64,000 nucleotides of DNA from Siphonodentalium dalli (lineage: Eukaryota > Mollusca > Scaphopoda > Gadilida > Siphonodentaliidae), in NCBI GenBank assembly GCA_032622095.1, contig CP136066.1, positions 132,773,917 through 132,837,916 of the forward strand, written 5' to 3'. The position numbers and the translations under genes are program-made. Below, one piece after another: positions 28,822-39,814 of this stretch. Below the pieces are notes generated by a model, which saw only the letters and a program-made list of their open reading frames with translations, did no database searches and was not told the DNA's origin. Position 1 is the first letter of the stretch. Each line of letters starts with the position of its first letter.

Positions 28822-29000
28822 AGGGCTGTCACTCTGGGCTCCCCATGCCCTCGATGTCACTCTGGGCCATGGCCCAGAGTATAGCAGTCGAGGAGTGGGT
28901 GGGCCAGAGTGGCAGGACCAGGGTGGCCCAGAGTGGCATCTGTCCAGGGATGGCACAGAGTGACCATGAGCCCAGAGTGGACCAGGTTCCCCACGAGTCA
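28822..29000. repeat. GC-rich degenerate repeat of CCCAGAGTGG / CACTCTGGG
   Basis: The decamer and close variants occur about ten times in both orientations within 180 bp, in a setting of otherwise AT-rich sequence. No coding meaning was recognised. Confidence 0.65.
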
Positions 29001-29094
29001 GAGTCAGAGTCTTAGTCAATCAGGTTCACGAACCAGATAATCTATTTTGTTTATGACAACAGTTTCTGTGTGTGTATATTTGACTGCGTCTGAT

Positions 29095-29900
29095 TCAAAT
29101 GTGAAATCCAAGATGGCTGCTGGTGGCCATGTTTGTTTTAACATATTTCGGAAAAATAGGACAGTTTCCATCTAGAGGTCACCCAAATAACCATACGAAG
29201 TTTGGATGAGGGATGTGTCATATAGGTTGTGTCAAATGTTTTTACTCATGAAAAGAGTAAAATCCAAGATGGCCGCTGGAGACCATGTTTTTTTTAAACG
29301 AAATTCAGAAAATATCGTTGGCTCCCATTTATAGATCACACCGAAGATCCTTATGCAGTTTGGTGACGATCGGATGAGAGATATGGCATATTGGTTGAAG
29401 AAGGATTTAGTCACGCAAAGTGTAAAATCCAAGATGCGCGCTGTCAGCCATGTTTTAACGAATAAAAATTGATGGCTCCCATCAAGAGGTCCCCTGGAGA
29501 TGAATATGAAGTTTGGTGATGATCATACGAGGGATGTGGTGTGCCAAACGATTTACTCGGATTTAGTCGTGCAAAGAGTAAAATACAAGATGGCTGCCTG
29601 TGGCCAATTTTTTCATGGAAAATTGTTCAAATTTGACAGATCCTATCAAGAGGTGATCCTAATCATGCCTGTAAATTTACCCAACAAAATTTTATATATG
29701 CGGGCTGCATGGTGTGACGATGGACTCAAATTTGATATCCATCATGGCTACTGGCGGCCATGTTTTTTTTTAACGAATTTCAGAAATAATCGTTTGCTCC
29801 AATCTAGAGGTTACCCCAAATATCGGATATCCGGATGAAGTTTGTTGACTATCGGATAAGGGATGTAGAATCGTTCACTTCCGGATTAAAGCATCAAACT
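29095..29900 (+). repeat. Diverged satellite array of about 160-bp monomers
   Basis: Five monomers begin near 29,100, 29,265, 29,430, 29,580 and 29,735 with '(a)aaatccaagatggc(t/c)gctgg'. They share 'gctcccat(c/t)tagaggtc', 'gaagtttggtgatgatcgga' and 'ggatttagtc(g/a)tgcaaagag' style blocks. They are an older relative of the monomers at 47-61 kb; 47,340-47,580 belongs to the same subfamily. Confidence 0.8.
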
Positions 29901-30142
29901 TCACACATATATTGTCCACTATATCCCTGATCATAATCCAGCTTTCGGTTAAGTGGAACCCGTTAAATTCAAGATGGCGCCCAACATGGCCGACGTTTTT
30001 CAGACGGTACTAAGTCAGTTTGATGCAAATTATAGTGAGACAATCTTATCATATGTATACAAATTTATACATTTTCGTGAAGATAAGATAAAATGCCACC
30101 ATTATCAGCCATTATAGGGTAAAATTGGAACTCACCGTCCAA

Positions 30143-30985
30143 GATGGCCGCCAAATTGGCAGCTGGAAGAGGAATTTTTTTTCTCTAATATCTTTAACAT
30201 CAGTTTATTCTGTTTGGTACTGGTTGAGAATTGTGACTTTATGTTGTATTGTTCACGTTAACTGACAATTGGAGCAATAATATGTGTCATTCATGGAGTC
30301 AGAAACCCTTCTGATCCCTCAAAAATTCGATTTTGCAGAAAGCGGTATAAAATTTTATCAAAAATCACTATTGTGATTTCTAGTCACATTTCATCAAGAA
30401 ATAGGCAGAACTGTGCAATTGTAGTGAAACATTCCATTTCTTATGCATATTCCAACTCATTAGTACCAAGATTGTCACTTTGGCTCAAAATGGCGGCCAA
30501 AATGTAGAAAATGGTAATTATTGCCCCATGTTGCGTATCATGCATCCACATACAGGTTGTGGTTGATGACAAAAATTGACTATCCTGTCTTATATAGATT
30601 GAAAACTAACATTTCTGATGCACCTAACAAGTTGATTTTTAACATTTGTCCCAAACATTATTTTCTTCTGTTCCTACTTGTGACCTACTTGGTTATTAAA
30701 CATGTTACTTAAAGTGATGTGAAACACTCCGCTGGGGAGCACAGCGAATAAACTTGCTCAACGCATGTATATTCACGAATTTTGTATCACATTTGCCAGC
30801 ACACAACGGCATTCTGTCATATATAATCAAATAAGTGACTCTCGTTGGGGAAATCATTCTGGTTTGTATATCGGAGATTTGTTTGGGACGAATGACGGAC
30901 TTTTTGTGAACGGAAATGGGCATGCAGAACTTCGAAACTGAGCTGAGCGGGACCAATTTATGTGGCTACTCTCACACATTAGCGT
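30143..30985 (+). repeat. Left arm of a 10.6-kb inverted-repeat structure
   Basis: Reads in the same order as the reverse complement of 39,815-40,757. Shared landmarks are ctaatatcttta, ttaactga(c/a)cattggagcaat, agaactgtgcaat, tattccaactca, gtcactttggctcaaaatgg, tactgtcttatag-type sequence, atttctgatgcacct, catgttactta, and finally cggaaatgg with cagaact(t)(c/t)gaaactga. This arm lacks about 330 bp present in the other arm. Confidence 0.85.
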
Positions 30986-31019
30986 TAAAGTTGATCAACA
31001 TTGATCAACTTAATACATG

Positions 31020-32470
31020 GTGGTAGTCAGGGAGTGTCTTTGTGGTCACAGGTGATGTGAATATGTATACATTAAGTATACTCACGAATGATGTGACTAG
31101 TTATACAAGGAGTGTCTATATGGTCATACACGTAGGTGTGGTGTTTATGGTGAGATGCAGGTGTACAAGGGGTGCTAATGCATGAGGTGGGTAGGTATAC
31201 GTGGAGTGGCTATATGGTCATTTGAGTGGTGTATGGGTATAACAAGAGTAACTACATGGTCACCTGTGTGTTGTTTATGTATATATGGAATGACTTTATG
31301 ATCATATGTGGAATGTACAGGTGTACATTGTGTGGCTTTATTGTCATGGATGGGTGTATGTGTATACATGTGTAACGTGTTGGTTGTATGATCATGGGTG
31401 GGGTGTGTGGATAAATAAGGAGTGGTTGTATGCTTATGGGTATAATAATTATATGTGTACATGGAACGGCTGTGTGGAATAATTATAGGTGTACATGGAA
31501 CGGCTGTGTGGGCATGATTGTTGAAGTGTATATGCATACATGTGTAGATGGATGGTCATTGGCGAGCGTGTTGGTATGTCACTGTGATCATATGTGTATA
31601 TGGTATGTATGTGCATCTTTGCTGTTGGTGTATTGTCATTAGTGGGTATATATGTATACAGGGAGTCGCTATATGATCATGGATCGGATGTATGAGTATA
31701 CAGTGAATGGCTGAATTGTCATGTGTGAGGCGTATATGCAAGTCTGGAGTATACAAATGGCCATGTGGTATTGGTGTATCCATTCAATGCTGAGGTGTAT
31801 TTGTATACATGGAATGACTCTACGGCCATTGAATGGCTATATGCCATGTATGTGGTAAATATGTATGAGTTAGATACCATATGGCCAATGGTGAGGTGGT
31901 GTACATGGTACTGGCATGTCTTGAAGGGTTGTATGGCAATTAGTGAGGTGTATACGTACAACTGGAGTGACATTATGGTCATGAGTGGGGTGTATATGTA
32001 TATCTTGATCGGCTATACAGGCATGGATGTGGTCAATAGATATACAGGGAGTGACCGTATGGCCAATGGTGATGTGCAGGGTATTGGCATGTCTTGAAAG
32101 CTGTATGGCCACTGATTATGTGTATATGTATACATGGAGCGACTTTATAGGCATGGATGGGGTGTATATCGTTGGTGGCTATATGACCATTGGCGTGGCC
32201 AATATGTGTATATGGAGTAACCATATGGCCAATGGTGATGTGAATTGGTAAACAATGATAAACTATATGACCACGAATGTGGTTATGAGTATACATTGAG
32301 TGGCTGAATTGTCATGAGTGAGGTGTATATGTAAGTGTATGAATGGTCGTGTGAGCGGGGTATTGGTATATATGGAACGTCTGTTAGGCCATTGGTGATG
32401 TGTATATGTATACTTGGAGCGACTCTATTGTTATGTATTGGGTGTGATGTGTATGTATATCTCGAGTGAC
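31020..32470 (+). repeat. GTATA-rich minisatellite, left block
   Basis: Degenerate units of roughly 55-60 bp with the pattern gtgtatatgtatacatggag, (c/t)gactatatggtcatggg and tggg. It produces spurious His/Thr/Tyr-rich frames on both strands. The same repeat, in the same orientation, resumes at 39,455 after the retrotransposon, so the element sits inside the array. Confidence 0.8.
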
Positions 32471-33811
32471 ATGGCCATGGGTGTGGCAGATACGAGTTTG
32501 CAAATCGATAGCAGCGTCGATAAAGACATTAAGTTCTACATTATGCTAATGATGGAGTTCGTACACAATACGCCTAAGGACGCGTTCGTAGCCAAACTAC
32601 TATACTCGACAAAGGAAGTAGAATCAAAACTAGAAGCAATGCGACTGACATTATTTGGTGAAATTAAAAAACTTAAAATTGTTAATATAGCTCCAGATGC
32701 AATTCTGAAACGGCGAATTCAGACTAAAACCTCTGAGCCTGTGTCCAAAAAGTTGGCAATTGACATCTACAACCTTTTCTATTGTCTACTTGAAGAGAAG
32801 GTAGAATATATTGTGCATATGTTGAGTGCATCACGTACCAGAAGCCAACATCAGAGCCAGTCTAAAGCCAACTCCACGCCTAAAATTCTGCCGGATGAAA
32901 CATGCGATATGGAACCTGATTCCGAGAGAACTAACACCACAGAGGATATATACAATGACATCGGAGTTCGAACGAATATAACCCTTCTACAGCAGTCAAA
33001 GGACAAAATGCAAACACAGATTGATACCTTCTCGTCCGACCTCTCAGCTCGAGTTAGCACCAATGAAGTTTCACAACAAGATATTTTACGCAGACTTGAA
33101 GCAGTTGAACGTGTATCGTATACAAACAGCCTTGCGGTGGAGCGCATCGAGAGCGATAAATGCAATGGCATTGCTAAAATGAAGGCCGACATGAAAACAA
33201 TGAAGCAAGACATTTCAACAATCTTGGATAAGTGTGAACTGTTTCTGACTCAAGTCAACTCAACCAAAGGCTCAATAGCATCCATTGGTGGAAGGATAAA
33301 AACACTCGAAGAGTTACACAACAAGAACAACTTGAAGGGCAAATCGAACTCACAAAAAACATCTGACAATGCCAATTGTGATTGTGAACATCGCTGCACA
33401 GAGAACCTCAAAGCTGATATGCAAAGTTTCGTCGGCCATATATATGGCGAACTCAACAAATTCGCCCACTTGACATGGAACACAATCCACGCTAACCGAT
33501 CGCAAAACCCAATTGATACAAGAGGATACCCACAATCGCCGTCAGTTAGCCATGCAGACATTCAGCTGGTTGGTATTAGCAAGCACCCATCTTCACCCAT
33601 ACCTAGTGCTTCAAAATTCAACCCGCAGGAAACGTCTACACCAAGTTCTTCTCACGTTAAACGCACAGATAAAGAGCCAAAAAACACACCACTCGACAAG
33701 AAGAATAACTCTATTAACTATGCGCGTCACGCTAATCATGACACGCACGTTGACAACCAACAATCCAATTATGACCTCCGTGATATTCTGGCCTATTGCC
33801 GTATTATGTAG
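32471..33811 (+). CDS. Retrotransposon ORF1 protein
   Basis: About 446 residues from ATG at 32,471 (MAMGVADTSLQ). The frame is open further left, into the minisatellite, with another ATG at 32,447. The protein is hydrophilic. A central stretch (about residues 180-300 of the open frame) is heptad-like, as in a coiled coil (LLQQSKDKMQTQIDTF, RRLEAVERVS, KMKADMKTMKQDISTIL). It is followed by a Cys/His cluster CDCEHRC and a Ser/Pro-rich C-terminus. Coiled-coil ORF1 proteins usually trimerise and bind element RNA. No RRM or CCHC knuckle was recognised. Since minisatellite is fused directly to the frame, the N-terminus may be truncated. It ends at TAG 33,809-33,811. Confidence 0.65.
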   Translation: MAMGVADTSLQIDSSVDKDIKFYIMLMMEFVHNTPKDAFVAKLLYSTKEVESKLEAMRLTLFGEIKKLKIVNIAPDAILKRRIQTKTSEPVSKKLAIDIYNLFYCLLEEKVEYIVHMLSASRTRSQHQSQSKANSTPKILPDETCDMEPDSERTNTTEDIYNDIGVRTNITLLQQSKDKMQTQIDTFSSDLSARVSTNEVSQQDILRRLEAVERVSYTNSLAVERIESDKCNGIAKMKADMKTMKQDISTILDKCELFLTQVNSTKGSIASIGGRIKTLEELHNKNNLKGKSNSQKTSDNANCDCEHRCTENLKADMQSFVGHIYGELNKFAHLTWNTIHANRSQNPIDTRGYPQSPSVSHADIQLVGISKHPSSPIPSASKFNPQETSTPSSSHVKRTDKEPKNTPLDKKNNSINYARHANHDTHVDNQQSNYDLRDILAYCRIM

Positions 33812-34002
33812 ACCTTGGCTGTCCAAACGTTCCTTTGACGATAGACGTGACAATAACTACCATAACACAACTGAGGATATACGTGGGAAACATCAATACC
33901 AACGACAACAACAACAACAACAATAAAATCAACTCGCATAGCAACAAATCAAATACCAAATCTTGTGCCTGCATATGCATTTGAACCTTGAATCGCTCAA
34001 CC

Positions 34003-35310
34003 ATGTTACACGTATTACGTAATTATGCTGGTGAATCTAGCGCTTGCCACTGTTTGTGCAACTTATTGATAATTTTCATAATGTTGTTGAATATTTGCAC
34101 ATGGAACGCTACTGGGATTTTCGGTAGCAGTTCCTACCTCTCGAGCCTTCTCGCACAGGAAAATGTTGGTGTAATTGGAGTGAGTGAGCATTGGCTCTGG
34201 GAGCACAATTCTCATTTTCTCAACACATTACACCAAAATTATCGCTACCATATAGTTTGTGACTATTCACAAAGAATACCGTTACAAATGAGAAGGGCGG
34301 GAAGGCCGAAAGGCGGAGTTGCCATTATATGGCATGCTAGTTTGGACAGTGCCGTTTCAGTCATCCAATACGACGACGATCGCATTTGTGGCATTCAAAT
34401 ACAGATATCAGAATCACAGTATGTATACATCTTTCAGGTGTACCTCCCTTCCAGCAATTACCCAGTCACAATGTACAGAGACTATATAAATCGTGTGCAA
34501 GACCTTATCGATATGTACACAGAAATAGGGCACGTCGTTGTAATGGGTGACTTTAACGGCAGTGTACAGAGATCGGATGCCAGAAATAGAAGTTTATCCA
34601 AACTTATCTCACAAAAATCACTGGTGTCTGTCAACAATACTGACGCTTGTATTGGGCCTTCTGCGACATACGTACCCACCGATGGTGGACCAGGTACCAT
34701 GATAGACCACATCCTCATTCCCGAGGAAGAATCGTACCTAGTACAGAAAATCGAAATCATCGACGACGATTCACTGGATGTCTCTAATCATAGGCCAATT
34801 AAAATGGTCATAAATTACCCACATAATAATAAAATGGGTCGCTCAGAAAACCAAATTTCAGCATGCAATTGGAAAAAGTTCACTGCCTCGGAAGACTTAA
34901 TCAATGCTTATCAAACCGCCGTGCAGGACAGTCTTCCGAACTTTGCCATATCTGACATCGATGATCTCGATTCGTACTACGATTCTGTTGTTCGTGCGAT
35001 AAACAAAGCTACAACGCAGCACATACCAAAAAAGTCTTTCAAATCTTTCGCCAAACCGTATTGGAACGACTCTTTGGAATCACTCCACTGCGAAATGCGC
35101 AATACTAGAAATAGATGGCTAGAAGAAGGGAGACCGAGAGGTATTGTAAATATCAGCTACGGCAACTATAAAGAAGCTAAACGCAAATTTCGCCGCGAAC
35201 TTCGCAAATGTAATGGGCAATACATGTCTGCTCAAAATGAACAAATTGATAATTCAGCTGAGTTAGACCAGGGTCTCTTTTTCAAGCTCTTTAACTCGTT
35301 TGGGACGTGA
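34003..35310 (+). pseudogene. Retrotransposon ORF2, N-terminal AP-endonuclease part (interrupted)
   Basis: The endonuclease motifs are in order: LNICTWNATG, VIGVSEHWL (catalytic Glu), VYLPSS, VVMGDFNG (Asp/Asn), TMIDHILIP and SNHRPIKM (catalytic His). This enzyme nicks target DNA to prime reverse transcription. The likely start is ATG 34,003 or 34,081; the latter lies just before the first motif. The frame then carries a linker (KPYWNDSLESLHCEMRN, YGNYKEAKRKFRRELR) as in related elements. It reaches QGLFFKLFNSFGT and stops at TGA 35,308-35,310, inside inserted DNA. The reverse transcriptase resumes after 36,400 in another frame block. Confidence 0.85.
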
Positions 35311-36400
35311 TTCTTTTGAGAAAACATTACTCACAGACGAGATTGTTTGCAGAAATGCTTACTTTTATATAATTTTATAGCAATTTATGCGTTTTATTCA
35401 ATGTTGGGTCAGACCATTTGCCATGGCTGAATTCTCCGTGTGACAACTCATACTATATGGGTAATCATCGGTAGTCTATAAATCTTCTAGAAATTTTGGG
35501 TAGATATCACCAAATTGCGATCGGTTGCCATAGCAACCTATTTTCGGAAATGTATGCGTTTGGGGGCTGTAATTTCGCTATATGACGATATGTTTGCGAC
35601 ATTTTGAATCAAATATAAATCATTTCGAAGTTAAATGATCCAGGAATATTTTGCCAACATCTGGAACTAGCCTTGCTCGAAAATCACCCAACACCGACAG
35701 AGGGCGCCATTCAAAATGGCCGCCAAAGCCCCGTTTTCTAACGTTAAAATATCATTTTATACCAATGTATGCGTTAACTTAAACCTGGGTCAGACCATTG
35801 GTCATGACATAATTCTCCATGTGACAACTAATAATATATATATGGGTGATCATTCGTATTCTATAAATCTTCCAATTTGTTTATGTAGATACCACCAAAT
35901 TGCGACCGGTTGACATGGCAACCGATTTTCGGAAAATTATGCGTTAGGGGGCTGTAATTTCGCAATACGAGATTCTGAATGTGACATTTTGAATCAAATG
36001 TAATTATTTTCCAAAGAAATAGGATCCATGAATATACTTAAATTGCCCCCGCTTCTTGTTCCTTCCGCTGAGGGGGGTCAACATTCACCTGCCATGGTGA
36101 TTGCCAACCGAAAACTTGTCTACGCGTCAATGGCTTAGGCTACAGTACTGAGCGCCGTCATTTTGGAACAATGACGTCACCAATCACGGCACGCGACCCC
36201 CACGTGACGCCAAAAATAGGTTACATCTTCCTGGACCCCTCACTGAGTGATCGGCCTATATTGAATACATGTTACTATGCGCAAACCATTTAATTATAAA
36301 AGAATCATTCGCTGATAGTAAGTGTATTAAGTGGGAAACGGATATATCCGTTTCCCGTCCTGTAGGTAATGTTTTGGGAAACGGATATATCCGTTTCCCG
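35308..36400. mobile_element. Insertion of about 1.1 kb splitting ORF2
   Basis: Two direct copies of a unit of about 270 bp lie at about 35,385-35,650 and 35,765-36,025. They share tgggtcagaccatt(t/g)g, gaattctcc(g/a)tgtgacaact, 'tagataccaccaaattgcga', 'ggggctgtaatttcgc' and tgacattttgaatcaaat. The right end carries two copies of a 24-bp perfect palindrome. Short inverted sequences flank it: ttaactcgtttgggacg at 35,291 and its near complement at 36,399-36,415. No ORF is encoded and the family is unknown. Confidence 0.7.
36333..36399. repeat. Tandem pair of a 24-bp perfect palindrome
   Basis: The half GGGAAACGGATA followed by its complement occurs at 36,333-36,356 and again at 36,376-36,399, separated by gtcctgtaggtaatgtttt. 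The second copy supplies the first residues (MFWETDISVS) of the reverse transcriptase frame. Confidence 0.92.
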
Positions 36401-38696
36401 TCCTAAACGAGTTAACAACAAAAGATCGAAATCAAAACCGGATAGTAAATTATTCAATGTAAAAGGCAAAATAATCCGGAATACGTCGGACATCACCGCT
36501 GCATGGGCAGATTACTATGAACAACTATATTCACCTCTACAATCGCCCACTTTCGATTCAGAACATCTGGAGAAGATACAACTTCTGATTGCAGATATTT
36601 CTGAACATAAGTCACCTTCTAAAGTAGACCAATCTCTCATTTATGAGATATCACACAGAGAGCTCAATAACGCTATTAGTAATGCCAAAAAGGGGAAAGC
36701 CCCAGGTCCCGACCGCATATGCTATGAGCATGTGGTACATGGTGGCGATACATTGCTCAACTGCACAGCATACATGCTGTCTATGATGTTGAAACTCAGA
36801 CATGTTCCAAAAATGGCCAAGACGGGATTAATGATTTCCTTGCATAAGGGTGGAGACAAACCAAAGAACAAGTTCGATAGCTACAGAGCAATTACACTCT
36901 TACCCATATTCTATAAGCTCCTGGAAAAGGTTCTGCTCAATCGCTTCGAAATTAATACACCATATCTCGTTAAAGTTCACCCCCTTCAGAACGGGTTCCA
37001 GAAAGAAATAAGTTGCTTAATGTCATCATATGTTGTTAGCGAATGCATCAATTACACATCAGAGCAGAATAGTAAGCTGTATGCATGTTTCCTAGATGTC
37101 CGTAAAGCCTTTGATACTGTGTGGTTAGACGGCCTATTGATCAAACTTTACAATCGTGGTTTCCGTGGACATATATGGTTCATACTACGGGAGATGTTGT
37201 CGGGCTTTTCGTGCTTCGTCAATTATGGTAAATCAATGTCAAGGGAAATCAAAATACTACAAGGGACGCGACAAGGGGAAATTTTATCCCCTCTTTTATA
37301 CATGTTGTATATAGATGATCTGTTATATGAACTCGAGGCATCGAACTATGGTCTTCGGATTGTCTCCACAAACTGCGCGTCGCCAACTCAAGCGGATGAT
37401 ATGACGCTTTTTTCGCTCACAAACGTGGGCCTACAACGCCTCTGTGATATTTGCACAATGTATAGCCGATTGTGGCGGTTTACATACAACGCACAGAAAT
37501 GTAAAACCATTGTATTCAATGAAAAAGTGAAGAATCTGCCTGTGCATCCAAGGAGATGGAAACTTGGTGACGGGTATGTAGACGAAACTGATCACATAAC
37601 CCATCTTGGCATAACGTTGCATAGAAGCGACTTCGCTCGTGAGTTCATCGACTGTATTGTCAACAAAATAAGATCCACCTACTTCATGCTGAGCAATGCT
37701 GGTATGTATGCAGGTGGAATCACCCCTCAAAGTTGCGAAACTCTTTACAGATCCATAATTATTCCAAAGGGTCTATACGGATCTGAACTATTGTGTGGTC
37801 TATCAGAAACCCATTGGTCAACTCTTGAGAAAATTCATCGCTTCTGCCTCAAGCATATCCAGGGACTTCCTGTACGTGCTCGCACTGATATCGTTTTGGG
37901 GATGCTTGGCATCCATCCTATCAAGTCATTGATTGATGCCAGGAAACTCAATTTGTTTGGAAGCCTATGCCGTATGCCTCCTGGCAAAGCTTGCAAGGAA
38001 ATTTTTGTCACAAGACTTCACATGTACTTCACGGGACAACTGGAAAACCCAAATTCCTTCATCAGCGACATTAACAACACTCTTGTTGAATACAACCTAT
38101 CCGAGCATATGCATCAGTATGCTCATTTCTGCTCATTTCCTCTGAAATCCGAATGGAAACGCATTACAAAAACCGCGATTAACGACAAATGCGTACAGAA
38201 ATGGACAGAGAGAACAAATTGTGACACTTCATTTGCGCGTTTTCGAGAAATTCAACCAAACCCTACTATGTGTCACTTATGGAGAACATGTCGTAAATAC
38301 CCTATGCATAAGATTGCATTTATCACAGTCGGTCAGCTCATCGCAGGAAGCGCATTCTCTCAACAAAACACATGCACATTATGCTGTCAGTCACACTCTG
38401 ATATTATCGAGCACGCACTTATCTCATGCAGTAGCCCATTTATGCATTCCCACAGAAACGAAATGTGGTACCAGATGATTGATCGTTTCGGCATACCGCT
38501 ATACGTATGGGCCACGAGTCTCAGCAACAGCGACCTCGTATTGCTCCATCTCACACATCTTCCACGTGATATATTCACATTTCTTGAGCAAGTTGAGGAT
38601 ACATCAAAGTTTACGAGATTCATTGTTCTTCACACAAACTTAATTTGGAGGCGCTATGTCGAACTCTCAGCCACTACGCATGACGGTTTGTGTTAA
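36369..38696 (+). pseudogene. Retrotransposon ORF2, reverse transcriptase and C-terminal part
   Basis: This 775-codon frame has the RT motifs in order: GKAPGPDRICYEHV (about residue 109), YRAITLLPIFYKLLEKVLLNR, motif A FLDVRKAFDTVW (about 240), GTRQGEILSPLLYMLYIDDLL (about 300), motif C QADDMTLF (Asp pair at about 343-344), and NAQKCKTIVFN. The C-terminal region has the conserved RARTDIVLGMLGIHPI and LDARKLNLFGSLCR-like block, and a C-x2-C...H-x4-C finger (CTLC...HALISC, about 669-687). It makes cDNA at the nicked target. The ATG at 36,369 belongs to the inserted palindrome; genuine element sequence begins near 36,401 (KRVNNKRSK). It is an APE-type LINE; the clade is not assigned. The frame is intact, which implies a fairly young insertion. 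Confidence 0.88.
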
Positions 38697-38884
38697 ACAA
38701 CCTTTGATCTTTGAAGTTTGAACGTTACGGGTGTTCACCATAAGTCGTACTTAAATGTACCACATTCTGTCCTGTCCATAAAATCCGAAGACGACAAATT
38801 AAATAAACATGAATAAATTAATAAATCATTATATATATATGTATGCATAGGTATGTGTATATGAGGGTGTGATGGTGTGTGTGT

Positions 38885-38940
<56 letters not shown>

Positions 38941-39457
38941 GTGTATACGTGTGTGTATATGTTTTCTTGCGCTAGCGTTTGCACTGTCGCAACATCATCC
39001 TACATATAGTCTATTCCACTTAATGGGTGCATACATTTATAGGGGAGCTATTGTCGAGCAAGGGCATTGCGTTTGCTGACTCTTTGGGGAGAGAGATTCT
39101 TCTAAGCGAATCCAACTCCAACTAGAGTTCCTTTTGTAATTGTATGCACCTGCTTATGGTGTGCTGTTGTGACAGTGCATCATAACGTATGTATGTACGG
39201 TTGTGTTTGTGTCTGCGCCATGTGTTAGATTGTATATGCGTACGGGTGTGGTCGAGAGGGCGTGTGTTTTCTGTTGATGTGATATGTAAGCTCGTGTTCG
39301 TGTACATACAATTAGAATGGTATTCTTTTCCTCGGTAGTTTGTTCTCTTGTCTGTCTTTTCATTACTTCTTGATTGCTAAATGTATTTATGTTACATTCA
39401 TGTATACTATGTCTTGTTAAATCTTCAATACTGGAGGCAATAAAGATATATATATAA
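38697..39457 (+). other. Retrotransposon 3' UTR
   Basis: Non-coding sequence after the TAA of ORF2. It contains AATAAA-like runs near 38,800, a (TG)n microsatellite at 38,873-38,938, and the 3' terminus ggaggcaataaag with an ATAT-type tail. Terminal aataaa and a simple tail are typical LINE ends. Confidence 0.7.
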
Positions 39458-39690
39458 CTATACGGTCGTGAGTGAGCTGTAGAAGTATATATGGTGTGCC
39501 TGCATGGTGAATTGTGGCTATATAATCAAGTGCGTGGTGTACGGGTATACCTAAGTATGGCTATACGGTTAATGGGTGAGGTGTATGTGTAAAAAGCAAA
39601 TGACATTGATATGGTGCTTATGTATATATGGAGCAAGTGTATGGTCATGGGTTGGTTGTACATGTGTAAATTTGGGTGGGTATAGCTTTA
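39458..39690 (+). repeat. GTATA-rich minisatellite, right block
   Basis: Resumes the repeat of 31,020-32,470 in the same orientation (tatatggagcaagtgtatgg, tcatgggttgg). Only about four degenerate units are present. Confidence 0.75.
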
Positions 39691-39814
39691 CACAATAACT
39701 CAGGGATATGTTAATCGATATCAGAGAGTTCTACATCCTGATGGTGGTTACTATGCACAATGGGGGTAATGGTTTTCCTGACATTAGTCATTTCGATGCC
39801 AATGAGCCACACTT

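Larger units (their letters stand above)
25400..29090. other. Intergenic stretch, no gene recognised
   Basis: Mostly AT-rich. The part at 25,860-26,880 is richer in CpG and has several overlapping ORFs of 65-100 codons with scattered cysteines, but no splice-consistent protein or known domain could be read. A short palindrome (27,315-27,382) and a GC-rich degenerate repeat (28,798-29,000) are listed separately. Confidence 0.4.
32476..39457 (+). mobile_element. Non-LTR retrotransposon (APE-type LINE) inserted in the minisatellite
   Basis: Order: ORF1, an AAC-rich spacer, ORF2 endonuclease part, a 1.1-kb insertion, ORF2 reverse transcriptase part, and a 3' UTR with a (TG)n run at 38,873-38,938, ending ctggaggcaataaag followed by an ATATAT tail at about 39,457. 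The 5' junction is placed near 32,476 where minisatellite sequence gives way to ORF1; the exact base and target duplication cannot be fixed because both flanks are repeats. The ORF2 break makes this copy inactive as it stands. Confidence 0.85.

Noticed and set aside
31175-32296. Several His/Thr/Tyr-rich frames of 70-120 codons on both strands
   Set aside because: They are produced by the GTATA minisatellite, overlap each other in many frames and have no independent support.
36369-36400. Natural translation start of the reverse transcriptase at 36,369
   Set aside because: The first ten codons come from the inserted palindrome; related proteins have the endonuclease fused upstream, so this is the resumption of a broken ORF2.
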